This document shows positions 24,089-34,389 of a stretch of DNA of 64,000 bases, one piece after another. How positions within the stretch are numbered: the stretch's first letter is position 1; every line of letters begins with the position of its first letter. This DNA comes from Siderastrea siderea (lineage: Eukaryota > Cnidaria > Anthozoa > Scleractinia > Rhizangiidae), in contig OZ034978.1 in the NCBI GenBank assembly GCA_964030785.1, positions 5,589,001 through 5,653,000 on the forward strand, given 5' to 3'. A model generated the notes under the pieces. It saw nothing but the letters and a program-made list of their open reading frames with translations. It had not been told where the DNA came from and made no database searches. A program made the position numbers and the translations under genes.

Positions 24089-25087
24089 TCAGGTAGAAGA
24101 TGATATAATGTTCTTCGCGATAAGATGTGCCACAGACAAACGACGTTCTAATGGCTGAGCTATGTACAGCAGCACAGCATCTGAAGACCAGTCTCCTTGC
24201 AGACTGATGAGTTCGATAGGCGCACCACAACGGAAGGCGTACGTTGCTCCCCCACGCCGAAAGCTATGACCAGAGTAGTGAGAGGCCTGAAGCCCTGCGA
24301 GACTCAGGGACTTGTGTAATTTGGCGGTAAATACAGAGTGCGTGATGGGCGTGGCGTAATCCGCACGAAAATGCAGAAAGGCAGGCGAGGAGGGTGGTGC
24401 GGGGAATAGGCGTAAGTGACGTTCGTAGGCCTGCACCGGGCACAAGGGGTGATTCGAGGGAAGGCGAACAACCGGTATGAGTAGCTTGCGTTGTTTGAAC
24501 TGGATGGTCTTGGACCACTGCACACAGATTACTAAACCCCAAGGGCGGACGATAATATCCTCGCGTGACAGGGTTTTTGAAGGGTCGTAATCTTTGGCAG
24601 ATTTGGGAACAAGATTAGACTTGCGAAAAAAGGAGTGAAAACCAATGAGCATCGCCGCCCAGAAGCCCGAGTCTCTATCGGCCATAAGCTCGGAACGGAT
24701 GCGCAAAAGAATCTCCGGAGTAATGGGTAATTTTTGTTCTTGTACATCACCCAAAATGCGCCGGAGACCGCGAATGATTAGTTTGACAGCAAAAACATCC
24801 TGAAAGGTGACATTGTGGCCAAAGTGTCTATGAAGGACGTTAATGGCTGACAGGTAATTAAGGATCGTTGAGTACTTGCAGTAAGTAGACAAATGGATGA
24901 GGAATCGAATGACAGTTCTGGGCGAAGCTGGGATAGGCACCAAACCAAACGACGCACAGAAGCGCAGATAGGCTCTCCACTGGGAACGACGTGTAGCTAT
25001 TGTGGAGCTAGCGTAGGCAGCGGCGGAGACAAGCTTGGCGCGGTGGTCCAACTGGGAGAGATATCCTGGTAAGAAGGGAAAAGATCG
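24089..25087 (-). CDS. Ngaro tyrosine recombinase
   Basis: The frame is open from 25087, right after an in-frame TAA, to the stop at 24089-24091 (about 330 codons) and is undamaged. There is no early ATG, and it overlaps the end of the RNase H frame (stop near 24997) in another frame, so it is probably made by frameshift or reinitiation. The N-terminal part is a core-binding-like helical region (TRRSQWRAYLRFC). The catalytic part has Arg in SFFRKSNL, the HSFRRGGAT box (H-x-x-R) and Tyr in VLLYIAQP. All key residues of the R-H-R-Y set are visible. The enzyme would join the circular DNA intermediate to the target. Confidence 0.9.
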   Translation of the reverse strand, partial: RSFPFLPGYLSQLDHRAKLVSAAAYASSTIATRRSQWRAYLRFCASFGLVPIPASPRTVIRFLIHLSTYCKYSTILNYLSAINVLHRHFGHNVTFQDVFAVKLIIRGLRRILGDVQEQKLPITPEILLRIRSELMADRDSGFWAAMLIGFHSFFRKSNLVPKSAKDYDPSKTLSREDIIVRPWGLVICVQWSKTIQFKQRKLLIPVVRLPSNHPLCPVQAYERHLRLFPAPPSSPAFLHFRADYATPITHSVFTAKLHKSLSLAGLQASHYSGHSFRRGGATYAFRCGAPIELISLQGDWSSDAVLLYIAQPLERRLSVAHLIAKNIISSST

Positions 25088-27218
25088 TTAGTGTCATCGG
25101 GAAACTGCAATCGACTCAATCTGTCGGCGTGTTGATTAATGCGCCGATCAATTCGAAACTTCAACATCCCCCCCCCGGGCAAACCCCGGGCATTTGACTG
25201 TGCATCGTGCCCGGGGAGGGGGGAATTTGAACGTTGCCTCGGAGGGGTGGGGAATTTGAACCGGCTTTATCTCTTGTTCTGACGTAATGCGCCCTTGAGT
25301 TTTTTTCGGTTTTTGCAGGTTTGACGGATTTACAAGATAGAATTTCGCCTTTGTTAGTGAATAACTCTTTCAAAAGGGTCTTTAAAAGAAGTTTGAAGGT
25401 GTCATTCCGCATATCTCTCTCTAAAAGGCGTTGAAGTGTTTGATTGAAGACGAAATTTGTCTTTGAGGAGAGGTAGTTCAGTACTAATTGGTGGGGCATT
25501 TGAACGGCTTTTTTGCCCCTAGGGGAGGGAATTTGAACAAGCCAGTCTTCAAAAGTTCAAATGCCCGGGGGGTTGCCCGGGGGGGGGGGGATGTTGAACT
25601 TTCGAATTGATCGGCGCATAAGTTTGCCTGGTAAATGCCGTGACCGTAAGTGAAAGTTATATCGGACGCTTATCCAGAAAATCTCACGCAGCCATGACAT
25701 GGCGATGGGGTTTTTACACGTGCCGTTGTTTATAAAGGCCATTGTCTGGGTATTGTCAGTCTCGACGCAGACACGTTTATTTAACCACCGGGGACCCCAG
25801 CGACGAACCGCGATAAGGATCGGGAATAGCTCTAAATAGTTAATATTAGAGCGAAGCGAGGGGTCGATTGTGTGACCCGCGTTACTGTAGTGCTGATTGT
25901 GGAAGCGAGAACTGCGAAAATCAGGAGCGAGGCAATCGGACCAGGATCCGGCAAACCAGTCATCGGGGCATACGGCGCCGAAACCGTGGAAGGACGCGTC
26001 GGTTTGGAAGTAAACGGGCTGACGAAAATCTAGCATCATGCTCCCGCCGTTAAATGTGACGAGGAATGTTTTCCACCACAATAGATCTGCGCGAAATTGC
26101 GTGGAAAGACGAGAACGATGGGATGGAAGCTTAAGTTTGTTTATACAATCAATGACCCGACGAAGAAAAGTGCGACCTCCATGCACGACGTGGCAAGCAA
26201 AGTTTAATGATCCTGCGAGGGATTGAAGTTGACGCTTGGAGGCGGAGACTTTGTTAGAAAAGGACGTAACGAGTGTGTTTAGATGGTCTAACTTGTCGGA
26301 CGGAAGGCGAAGAGACATAGTAGTAGAGTCAAGTTCGATTCCTAGGAAAGTGACACGTTGGCGTGGAGAAATAACCTTCTTCCAGCTGACATTAAACCCG
26401 AGTGAATGAAGCAGTCTGATAAGAGTGATAAGACCTTGTTGACACTCAGCGTGTGTGTTTCCGATGATAAGGAAATCGTCTAAGTAGTTGACAACAGAAT
26501 GAAAACCGCGTCTCGCCATCATCCGAACAATGGCATTAGATAAACGATTGAAAATTGCGGGGGCGCACGAAACACCGAAACAGAGTCTGTTATCGACGAA
26601 GTATTGATAACGAGAAGGGTCATGCTGACCAAACATCCAGCGAAATCCTTGCAGCTGACGATGAGGAGGAAAGACAGGCACCCAACGCCAGGCAGACTCG
26701 ATATCTACGATTGCGTAAAAACAGTTGCTAGTCGAAACTGACACAGCGGTATCAATAGAGTTCATGCGAAACGTCTCAAGGTCACGTTTGATATAATCGT
26801 TTAAAGAGGATCCATGCGGTCGGCTACAATCCGTGATCGGGCGGGATTTACCCGAGTCTTTCTTGGTAACGCGGCCAATGGGGTGGATGCATTGTGGTTT
26901 GTTGGTAACACGAGAAATACGGCCTAGAGCGAGCTCCTTTAAGAAAAGCTGGTCCATTTCGGGCTTAAACTCAGAACACGTTGCACTAGAATAATTATCA
27001 TTAGCATAGCTGTCAATACCCGATGTGTCTGTTTCCGGGATAAGCTTAAACCCGTGACGCAAACCATCGAGAATGAAAGAACGATCCGAGTCGTTTAAAA
27101 GTTCATTTTCCCAAGCGTGGAAATTCAAAGGACAGTCCTCAAGCGGAGAAGAATTAACAAAAGACGAGACCTCAAGCGGGGTTTTTGCGCAGTCTTCAAC
27201 TGAGTGGGTTAATAAAGG
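24997..27218 (-). pseudogene. Ngaro reverse transcriptase-RNase H, interrupted by a MITE
   Basis: The frame opens at 27218, right after a TGA (27221-27219) that ends gag in the same frame. RT motifs include KSRPITDCSRP, YAIVDIESAW, FGVSCAPAIF and the catalytic NYLDDFLII (near 26485). RNase H acids are in FQTDASFHG, NYLELFPI and VETDNTQTM. At 25619-25621 the frame is cut by the 479-bp MITE. Coding resumes at 25139 (NQHADRLSRLQF) and ends near 24997. Apart from the insertion I see no frameshift or stop, so the gene was intact when the MITE landed. Without the MITE, about 580 codons would be contiguous. Confidence 0.9.
25140..25618. mobile_element. 479-bp MITE with palindromic G/C-run ends, TAA target duplication
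   Basis: The ends are inverted repeats starting TGCGCCGATCAATTCGAAA, followed by AACATC, a run of C and a CCCGGGCAA..CCGGGC palindrome. TAA flanks both sides (25137-25139, 25619-25621). Removing the element plus one TAA restores the surrounding RNase H frame exactly. A 3-bp TWA duplication is the PIF/Harbinger signature. There is no coding content. Confidence 0.85.
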
Positions 27219-27315
27219 TCATTGTTTCTGGGTGTTAGACCCCGTGGCGCCAGGGCATGATTTCCCTTTGTGTTGTTGGGAACAATGAATGCAAACATGC
27301 TTGTACCGGGAGTGA

Positions 27316-27393
27316 AGGACCTCGAGTTGGAGTTGGAGTTCGAGTTCGACTTCGAGTTCGAGTTCGAGTTCGAGTTAGAGTTCGAGTTACTGT
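27316..27393 (+). repeat. GAGTTC hexamer block, left end of the 4.2-kb element
   Basis: About twelve hexamers, gagttg/gagttc/gacttc/gagtta, in head-to-tail order. Confidence 0.92.
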
Positions 27394-28690
27394 TCCTAGC
27401 AAAAGAGTTAAAATCTATAATCGATAATTAAAAAATAGTTCAATTGTAGCGGAATGGTATTTGCAGTGAAGGAGGGATTTTTAATACGCGGTTGGGGACT
27501 GGCGCTAGCTATGAACGAAGAAGGTGGAATACCTTGAAAAGAATTTGTTACCCGTCGACGCCTTTGCGATGGCGTGAAGTTCTGACCGACTCTTGTACAA
27601 AATCACAGCTAGAAAGAAACTTGAAATGTTACCCGGCTATTCAGTGCTTGAAAAATGCAAACTTTTATTAATCAACAATCCTTCCTCTAACAGTACATGC
27701 ACTACAGCGGAACCTCCATAACGGGACAACCTAGGGAAAAGGAGAAGTGTCCCCTCAAAGTGGTACTACGATCAAAAACTCAGTCTTATTTTTTCCTCGG
27801 GTTTCGAAACTATGTTTACTAAACACTCCCCAAGCGAAATCTTAAGCCTTAATTTTGAGAAGAAGACCGCTTATTTAAACTGCAATTTTCCGTTTTAATG
27901 GTCCACCATTATTACACCAGAAAGGATACAATGACGTCATTCACTCAAAAGCTGTAGAATGTAGTGTGTGAACACAGCTTATAAATTATGCAAAACACGA
28001 GTTTTTACAGTATTTTCAACACGCAGTTTTCTTCAAACATGACTTGACCACCTGCCGTCACCATAACCATAGCAACCGATTCTCACCAAACTTGTATCAA
28101 AATGTGTTGAGGGATTTGCGCACAGCTGCTGAACAGGTCGTCTTGCAAAAATTCAAGAAAACCTTATTGGGGTGGCATCAGCCCTCCCCCCCCCCCCCCT
28201 TGTACGCCCGAGGGTTAAAGGACGATAGCGTGGCGGCCAATCGTATCATAAGAAAGAAAGTGATGAGAAACCTTTTGTCTCTCTGTCCACCACAATGCAA
28301 GGCGCGTATCAGCGAGGGTTCCGTATGATACGAAACCCCAAAGTTTAAATATTTATTTTTCGAAAACTTCACAACTTAAACAAAAGCGCGCGTTGCATTG
28401 TAGTAGAGTCAATAACATCACGTGTACACGCTCTATATAAAGCATCAACAATGCCCAAAATGCTGGAGGTGTAAATTACATGTAATGTACACACTGTAAT
28501 GCATTGAAACAATGAACATATCTCGCTCTTCCTACCAATGGCAAGGATTGAAAAGACTAGCATATCAAAAATGGGTTCCTATATTTTACATCCTCTTGTC
28601 TCTTGCCCAGGAAAAATCACCAAATCTTTTAGAGTGTAATAATTAATATCGAAGAGATTTTATTACTTTTTTCTTGGTGCGTTGTGCCTT

Positions 28691-28935
28691 GCCTCATTCT
28701 CACGGCTTCCTCGCAAGAGGTTATTCTCAAAGCTGGCCATCGACTTTTCTTAGCTTATATAGACTGTTTTTGTTTAAGTTGCTCTTTTCGCTCTTTTGTT
28801 TGAGTTGCTCTTTTTCGCTCAGGCCTCATTCTCACGGCTTCCTCGCAAGCGGTTATTCTCAAAGCTGGCCATCGACTTTTCTTAGCTTATATAGACTGAT
28901 TTTTGTTTAAGTTGCTCTTTTCGCTCAGGCCGGAT
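28691..28935 (+). repeat. 132-bp tandem duplication inside the 4.2-kb element
   Basis: Units start gcctcattctcacggcttcc at 28691 and 28823 and share agctggccatcgacttttct and agcttatatagactg. Only a few differences separate them. Confidence 0.9.
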
Positions 28936-29689
28936 AGCAAACAGAACACGCATGGTTCTACAGCACACGTGTGGGAAAATGCTTGCTACGCAGGCTACGT
29001 AGGTGATGGGCGGCATATCACAAGCGCTCGTCACGTTTTCACGTGGTAGGCTGTTGCGCTCTCCCTCGCGTGTTCCTAAAGAGAGACTGATCATAGCCTA
29101 GTTTTGTTTTCAATTTTGAGCCTCTTGTCAGCGAAGTAAGTGTTAAAAACCACCATCATTTGACAAAAAAACAATCAAGCAAACAAACAAAAACATAAAA
29201 AAAATTGTTTGTGTCGCCTCAGTATGAACCTCTACCGGAAACAAAACAATTTTGCCCTAGTGTGCGGTTTCCTCGGCGCCCTGGTCATTAAGTGCAGAAT
29301 ACATTTCTTCTTGCCACCCTTTGTCCTGGTCGCAAAATTCTATAAGCGGAAGAAAAACCACGATAAAATCGATCAGCTTATGAAGTGAACTTTCTCCTCA
29401 ACTGTGTCAGAATCGAAGTGAGTATAGCCCGGAGAAATGTATAACTTCTTTGACAGTTATTCACAGTTAGGCAGCATAAACAAAGCTTTTGAGTGTTATC
29501 GCAATGCTGTTCGGAAACAAGCAGGCGTTCATCGTTTGAGGTGAAATCACAAAAGGCATCAAATTGCCGCAACAAACGTTGAGCTAAAAATGGACGCAAA
29601 TAATCGGCACGTGTAAATCAGTCATGGCAATTACGGCACATGTCAAATTTAGCAAATACCAACCAAGCTAAGTAACCCTTTTTCTCGAT

Positions 29690-30140
29690 TTGTGGGGGTG
29701 GTCTATTGTCCACTTTAATGAACATAGGCGACCCATTATCAACACCTCCAGCTACAATCCTACCGCTGTCTCACGACACTTTATTACTGGCAATCATACG
29801 GTTAATCATATGCTTCTTATACCACTTGAAAAATTATATACCAATCGTGATTTAGTTAGAAAGGCTCGTGAGGCATTCCTCATCCACCGAGGAAACACAC
29901 TGGAGCCTGCAGGTCTTAACAGAAGAGATGAAATGTAATCCAACCAGCTTTTTCCTTATCTCTATTATACTGTATTTCCGCTTTTATTTCATTATTATTA
30001 TTTTTTCTGTATTTTTAACACACCACGTAGCCCTGCCCTGTTATTTCCGGTTCGTTATATAAAGACCATGTAAATTCGCGTTTCATTCAATAAACCTGAA
30101 GGAGGCTGGCGTTGGCCAGCCGAAATATTGTATTTACGCC
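29690..30140 (+). mobile_element. Penelope-like or GIY-YIG retroelement 3'-end fragment
   Basis: A short frame (29690-29938) ends with AVSRHFITGNHTVNHM, then RKAREAFLIHRGNTL and EPAGLNRRDEM. This resembles the C-terminal part of GIY-YIG endonuclease domains of Penelope-like elements. Downstream, cctgaaggaggctggc-gttg-gccagccgaaata (30098-30130) forms a perfect 7-bp stem. The RT part is absent, and recognition is from memory of the family pattern. Confidence 0.5.
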
Positions 30141-30577
30141 TCGTGCACGTTGTCTGACCAGTCTTTGCATTATTTCCGTATTTTATCTTCTTTGACTGGT
30201 CACGATCTAGTGATCCAACGTAGAGCAAGCTTTGATCGTACACGGTTTTGCAGTGGTCTAAACCTTGAAAATTTGTATTGTCCACTGTTAAATCTATTTC
30301 GACACGAAATAAAGAAAAACAGCTAACGATGTCTTTAACTGAGACTTTTTAGGCGACAAAATGAAAACATAAGGACCCTTAAATTACAATTAATAACATT
30401 TTCTTCCTGCCCGCTTTCTGGCAACCCGCCTCTCGTCCACTTACATGGGTGTATTCTGAGTGCATGACAATAAAACGCTTTTCCAAGGTTTGTCGAGGGC
30501 TTAATGAAGGACTAACTTACCTTGTAAACGAAACAGAAAGTATTTAATTACTTTGTTAAAAAATAACAGACACACAC

Positions 30578-30765
30578 CTGGAAATTAACTCTGGATCGGA
30601 GTCCGACGACCCTGTAAATGAAAGCACGTGGGCAATTAGTATGACTAGCAAATACTGCTACGACCTAAAGGTTGCAAAAAAAAAAATGAATCAGACGCGA
30701 TGCAACAAATTTATTAACTTACCATCGCTTCCAGATACAACAGCAGCATAGCTCCTTTTGCTCAT
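30578..30765 (-). other. Candidate two-exon coding fragment inside the 4.2-kb element
   Basis: Exon a (30765-30723) starts ATG in a good context (gaaaATGA), encodes MSKRSYAAVVSGSD and ends GATG|GTAAGTT. Exon b (30611-30578) follows an acceptor tttcatttacag, joins in phase (GSSDSDPELIS) and ends AG|GTGTGTG. Both splice pairs are canonical and the phase fits. I do not recognise the protein and find no clear third exon. It may be a captured host 5' gene end or the start of a lost transposase. Confidence 0.35.
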
Positions 30766-31439
30766 TTTCTCCACTAAGAACACAACAGCACTCACCCACG
30801 TTCGCACCGGCGAGACAATGAAATCTAAGCCTAGGCTTATCTGGGATGTCACTTTTTTGTCCTTTTTGGGGTCACACCCCCTTGCTATCTATGAATCTTT
30901 CACCTAGTAATTATCGGTCGCCAAGGGTTCGTTGAGGTCGGATCAAAGATCATTTGCGCAAGCCGTTAGAAAATCCCCATAAACTGTTAAGCTCAACTTG
31001 AAGCTTAGCAGAAGAAAAAAAATCAATCACTGCAGCGACAAACGGGAAAAAATATCGGGAAAAGAAAAAATAGCTCTAAATAGTATTACTCAAACTAAAA
31101 AAATGCCTTGGACGCCTGTGAGCAAGCTCTCGGAAGAGAGGGGGGGGGGGGGGAGCCACCATCTCTATCTGCATCTGTAATGCGGATGGATACATTTTTT
31201 TTTCACGCTCGTCCCTTAGAAAAATATTAACAGAAAAATGGTTAAAGAAACCAAGAAATGGCTTCTTTTGTCTTTGTAGAATCACTTGTTCTAGAAGCAT
31301 TTTGTGATACTAAGGCACAACATGACGCGCAACGACTTTTTTCCCCTTGTTTTGAAAGGAATGTAGAAGTGGTGAATTTTTAGGAAGCATCTTTTGAGCC
31401 ATTTTAAATTTGTCATTTGGAAAAGATCTCGATTCTTAA

Positions 31440-31508
31440 CTCGAACTCTAACTCGAACTCTAACTCGAACTCGAACTCGAACTCGAACTCGATGTCCAAC
31501 TCGAGGTT
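31440..31508 (-). repeat. GAGTTC hexamer block, right end of the 4.2-kb element
   Basis: About eleven hexamers read on the minus strand, inverted relative to 27316-27393. Confidence 0.92.
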
Positions 31509-32456
31509 TCGGGATTCCCGCTTGTACCGACATGACTGAGGGTTTGAGCAACCATTGGGACTAAAATTCCACCAAAAACAGAACTCATCGGTGACTGGTT
31601 GATGGTTGGCTGACTTGCGACCATCCGTAGAGTTAATGCGCGTACTTAGAGACGGCGTGGGTCGTAGCGCGACGGCAGCATCAAAATACTGAGCGCTCAA
31701 ATCATCCACATTTGTCCCCCAGCTGAAGTTGTCGCGCGTTTTTGTTGCTCGGTAGTCTTGGTCGAAGGCAAGAATCGCCTTAGTTTGAAATCTGGTGCCT
31801 TTAATGGCCAAAAACTTGAGATATTTCAAGTAATCCGACCCCTCCCCGGGCTTTTTGGCCATGAGCGACTCGAGAATTTTGAAGTTTGCCAACATGAATT
31901 GCGCAAATGTTAATTGGAGAGACTTAAGCTGTTTTCCATCAGGGCCGTAAATGAGGTCTGAAGGTAATAAAGGCTTACCTTCAGATCCAGTGGATTCACT
32001 TGACGTAGAAACAGCTTGGGCGTCTGCTTGAACTTGTTCGGGAGAATCTTGGTGTTGACTGTGGCTGGGAGTCGCGGGAGGGGCTGTTTTCGACTCGTTA
32101 AACTCCGCTTCGATTTTAGCTAGCTCGTCTGCGAGTTTGAAAGGTGGTAGCGACTCCTCTGGTGAAGTAGACCCCGGTAAACTTGGTGCTAGGTCGGTAG
32201 ATGAGTCCGAGGGCTTGTTCAGAGTGGCGATGACCCGGCGTAAAATTATTTTGTGCCCCACCACGAGGCGCATATCGGATAGATCCTGCTCTGTTATACC
32301 AGCGAGGATGGTTTCCGATGTAACGCGGTGCTCCCCGAGTACTTCCACGAGGGCCGCAGGGATTCCGTGCTTGGAACAAAACTTGTTGAGCCAAGGGGAA
32401 CAGTCCCCCGTTTGGTCGGCCTTTTTGGAAGAACGCTTAGACTTTGGAGGCATGAT

Positions 32457-32611
32457 TGAAAGCAAAACATGTACAATGCAGACGAAGGCGAACTGAAACT
32501 AATAGGACATATCAATGTCTTGTGCACGTGTCCACAGCACAGTCAATGATTAACCATTTGGAGCTCCGTATTATAATGCCATTGGATGGAATCCAATACC
32601 TAACATAATCC
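32457..32611 (-). repeat. Ngaro split direct repeat, outer A1
   Basis: 155-bp copy of 23714-23868. It lies four bases upstream of the gag ATG and probably holds the element's promoter. Confidence 0.95.
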
Positions 32612-32870
32612 TTTTTCGGATTTTGCGTTTCTTTGGCGTCGAAGAATCCATATGATCTCGGATCACAAATCCGTTTTCGGATTCTCCCAAAGAAACGCAC
32701 CCTCATGAGCTTTTACCTGATGGGCAGGGCAAAGGGGGTTTTAAAAATATATTCTCTGTTGGTTTTCCAAGAAGTCGCACAGTTAATGAACGCTATAATT
32801 TTTATTATATACTATGGCTAGATTAAAATACAAAGTCAGGCATTAAAATTTCCTGTTCGGTCTTAAAATT

Positions 32871-34389
32871 CTTTTCTCCTTTTGTTGGGGTGAGGGTGGG
32901 GTGGGGCTTGGGATATAGGTTTCGGGGAAAGAAGTTTTAGAGAACACTGAATCGACTGATTGTATCGATTCCTGGCATTCAAAGACTTTCAAATAAGGCA
33001 GTGGTGATACATTAAACCTCCTTTTTATTTTTACCTGGTTCTTGTTCGTATTTACGTGCTAGTGTACATTAAACGCACAAACACTTATTTACGGAGAATA
33101 GACATAAATAAAAAAATCAAAACTCGTATTGGTTCTCAGGGAATAAATTCAATGATCTGCAAGATTGTTAAGAGCTTTGTCCTGTGGTAGAAAATACAAC
33201 CCACTACGGGCTTTACTTGGATGACCTTTTATGAGTGTTGGGTTTTCCGCTTTCGATGCTCAACAGGCGCCAACGAAAAACGACTCTACTCGACTGACAC
33301 TGTAGTGCGTGCAGTCTTTTTTTTAAAGTTTCCAACAGTGAAGAAAACTACAAAACTGTTAACTGGGGGGTTCAACGTTCTATTCAACACCGATCAACGG
33401 AATTGAATTTTAAAAACAAGTTTGACCTTCCAGCTTAATGATGTTTCACAATTTTGCCGACTTTTTTTTTTTGTTCTCAGGTGTGCCACCCTGTGCAATG
33501 ATGTTCTGTAATATTGATTCAACTTTTTCTATGTTCTCAGGTGTGATCAAAAGTATTGAATTCGTTTGCCCACCTTGTTCAACATCACACAACAAAGTTG
33601 TGTTCAAGATTGTTGAGTAATGTTGAAGGAGTTTGGCCGAGTCATAAAGTTTGCAAAGGCCAAAAACGCAAAGAGCGTGAGCCAACAAAATGAGGGCGCA
33701 GCTGGGGTTGAAGGCTAAGAGAAGGGGGAAGTTTGAACCCTTAATCCCCCAACATGAAAAGGTTTCCCCTTAAGTTGGTTTCCAACCCACCCATCGCCTC
33801 CATCCTCGCGAAAGTGGGTCGGTCGGTCGGTTGTTCGGTTAAGCAAAAGGGAAAGATAATTCCAAGATGATAATTCCAAGCGAGCTGCAGCGACCCGCTA
33901 TCAGTCTTAAAGGTGTTCGAAGACGATCGACCTTGATATGAGGATGACTTAGATGTCCAAGTCACCTCAAGATGCCTTTAAAGAATATTAAAATGCAGGA
34001 GGAAAGGGTGCAGGCACGGACTAAGCATTTCTACTCGGGGCCTTTTGGGTCTGTGAAATCAAGTTTTCGGAAAATCGCGAACCTGTAAATTCCTTTCCGA
34101 TCCGCTTTTATAATTACTGAATAAAGCTTTATCACATGCAGGTGGCTGGCTTGAATGTTGTGTGATGTTGTAAAGCAAAAGGTTTCACTTCTGCATAATT
34201 GATACATTAAAGGTGGGTTAGGTGAGTTCTGAAACAACAGATGGAAAAGCTCCGCTTTATTTGAAAATCCTTTAATGCCAAGAATCGTTTACTTATACTA
34301 TTACTTTTACCCGGGCACTTAAAATCAGTCGATTTAGTATTCTCTTGAACGTCTTTTCAAACACCTTTACTAAACAAAAAGAAAGAAAA
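32871..34389. other. Interior of the TTAA element
   Basis: About 1.5 kb between the two inverted arms. I see AT-rich DNA, short non-conserved frames and a caacatt/gttgaa-rich patch at 33430-33640, but no recognisable transposase. Confidence 0.5.

Larger units (their letters stand above)
27309..31520. mobile_element. 4.2-kb element with inverted (GAGTTC)n ends and 9-10-bp target duplication
   Basis: CTTGTACCG occurs at 27300-27308 and 31521-31529, each preceded by G, giving a 9-10-bp duplication of the gag finger. From each end inward one reads a short non-repeat lead, CCTCGAGTTGGA, then GAGTTC hexamers (27316-27393; complement 31440-31508). The hexamer blocks are thus terminal inverted repeats. 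The interior holds no recognisable transposase. It contains a 132-bp tandem duplication, a Penelope-like fragment and two candidate exons. A 9-bp duplication suggests a Mutator-like or foldback element, but class is unresolved. Confidence 0.72.
27219..32453 (-). pseudogene. Ngaro gag, split by the 4.2-kb element
   Basis: It starts ATG (32453-32451, MPPKSKRSS), runs to about 31521, and its last 30 codons are at 27308-27219, ending QKQ-TGA. Residues 20-80 look like a SAM-type helical domain (PWLNKFCSKHGIP .. HKIILRRVIATL). The middle is acidic and Ser/Pro-rich. A C-terminal Cys/His finger (FCFWWNFSPNGCSNPQSC, then HVCIHC) is split by the insertion exactly at CGGTACAAG. As read today, the first part runs on into the hexamer repeat (EFEFEFELEF..), which is transposon sequence, not gag. 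The SAM assignment is a pattern judgement. Confidence 0.82.
23554..32611 (-). mobile_element. Ngaro (DIRS-order) tyrosine-recombinase retrotransposon
   Basis: In minus-strand order it has a terminal repeat (32611-32457), gag (from 32453), RT-RNase H (from 27218), tyrosine recombinase (to 24089), then repeats 24004-23862, 23868-23714 and 23696-23554. This is the A1-ORFs-B1-A2-B2 split-direct-repeat layout of Ngaro. ATAATCC occurs at both outer ends and at the inner junction, as expected for recombination through a circular intermediate. Two later insertions break it (25140-25618 and 27309-31520). Confidence 0.93.
23019..32702. mobile_element. PIF/Harbinger-like non-autonomous element split by an Ngaro insertion
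   Basis: Both ends read GGGTGCGTTTCTTTGGGA in inverted orientation (23019-23036 and 32685-32702), with AATCCGGATT-type subterminal repeats. A second inner copy of the GTGCGTTTCTTTGG motif occurs at about 23144. TCA flanks both sides (23016-23018, 32703-32705), fitting the 3-bp TNA duplication of PIF/Harbinger. Removing the inner Ngaro leaves about 0.63 kb with no coding capacity. Superfamily is inferred from TIR form and duplication length. Confidence 0.65.

Noticed and set aside
24264..25499. Several other minus-strand open frames over the Ngaro recombinase and the MITE
   Set aside because: They overlap the recombinase or RNase H frames and lack domain motifs; the one at 25161-25499 lies inside the MITE.
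31413..31520. Glu/Phe/Leu-repeat C-terminus of the gag frame
   Set aside because: It is read-through into the hexamer terminus of the inserted element; the true gag end is at 27308-27219.
33446..33688. 80-codon minus frame inside the TTAA element
   Set aside because: Low-complexity caacatt-type DNA, no splice context and no recognised motif; not kept as a gene.
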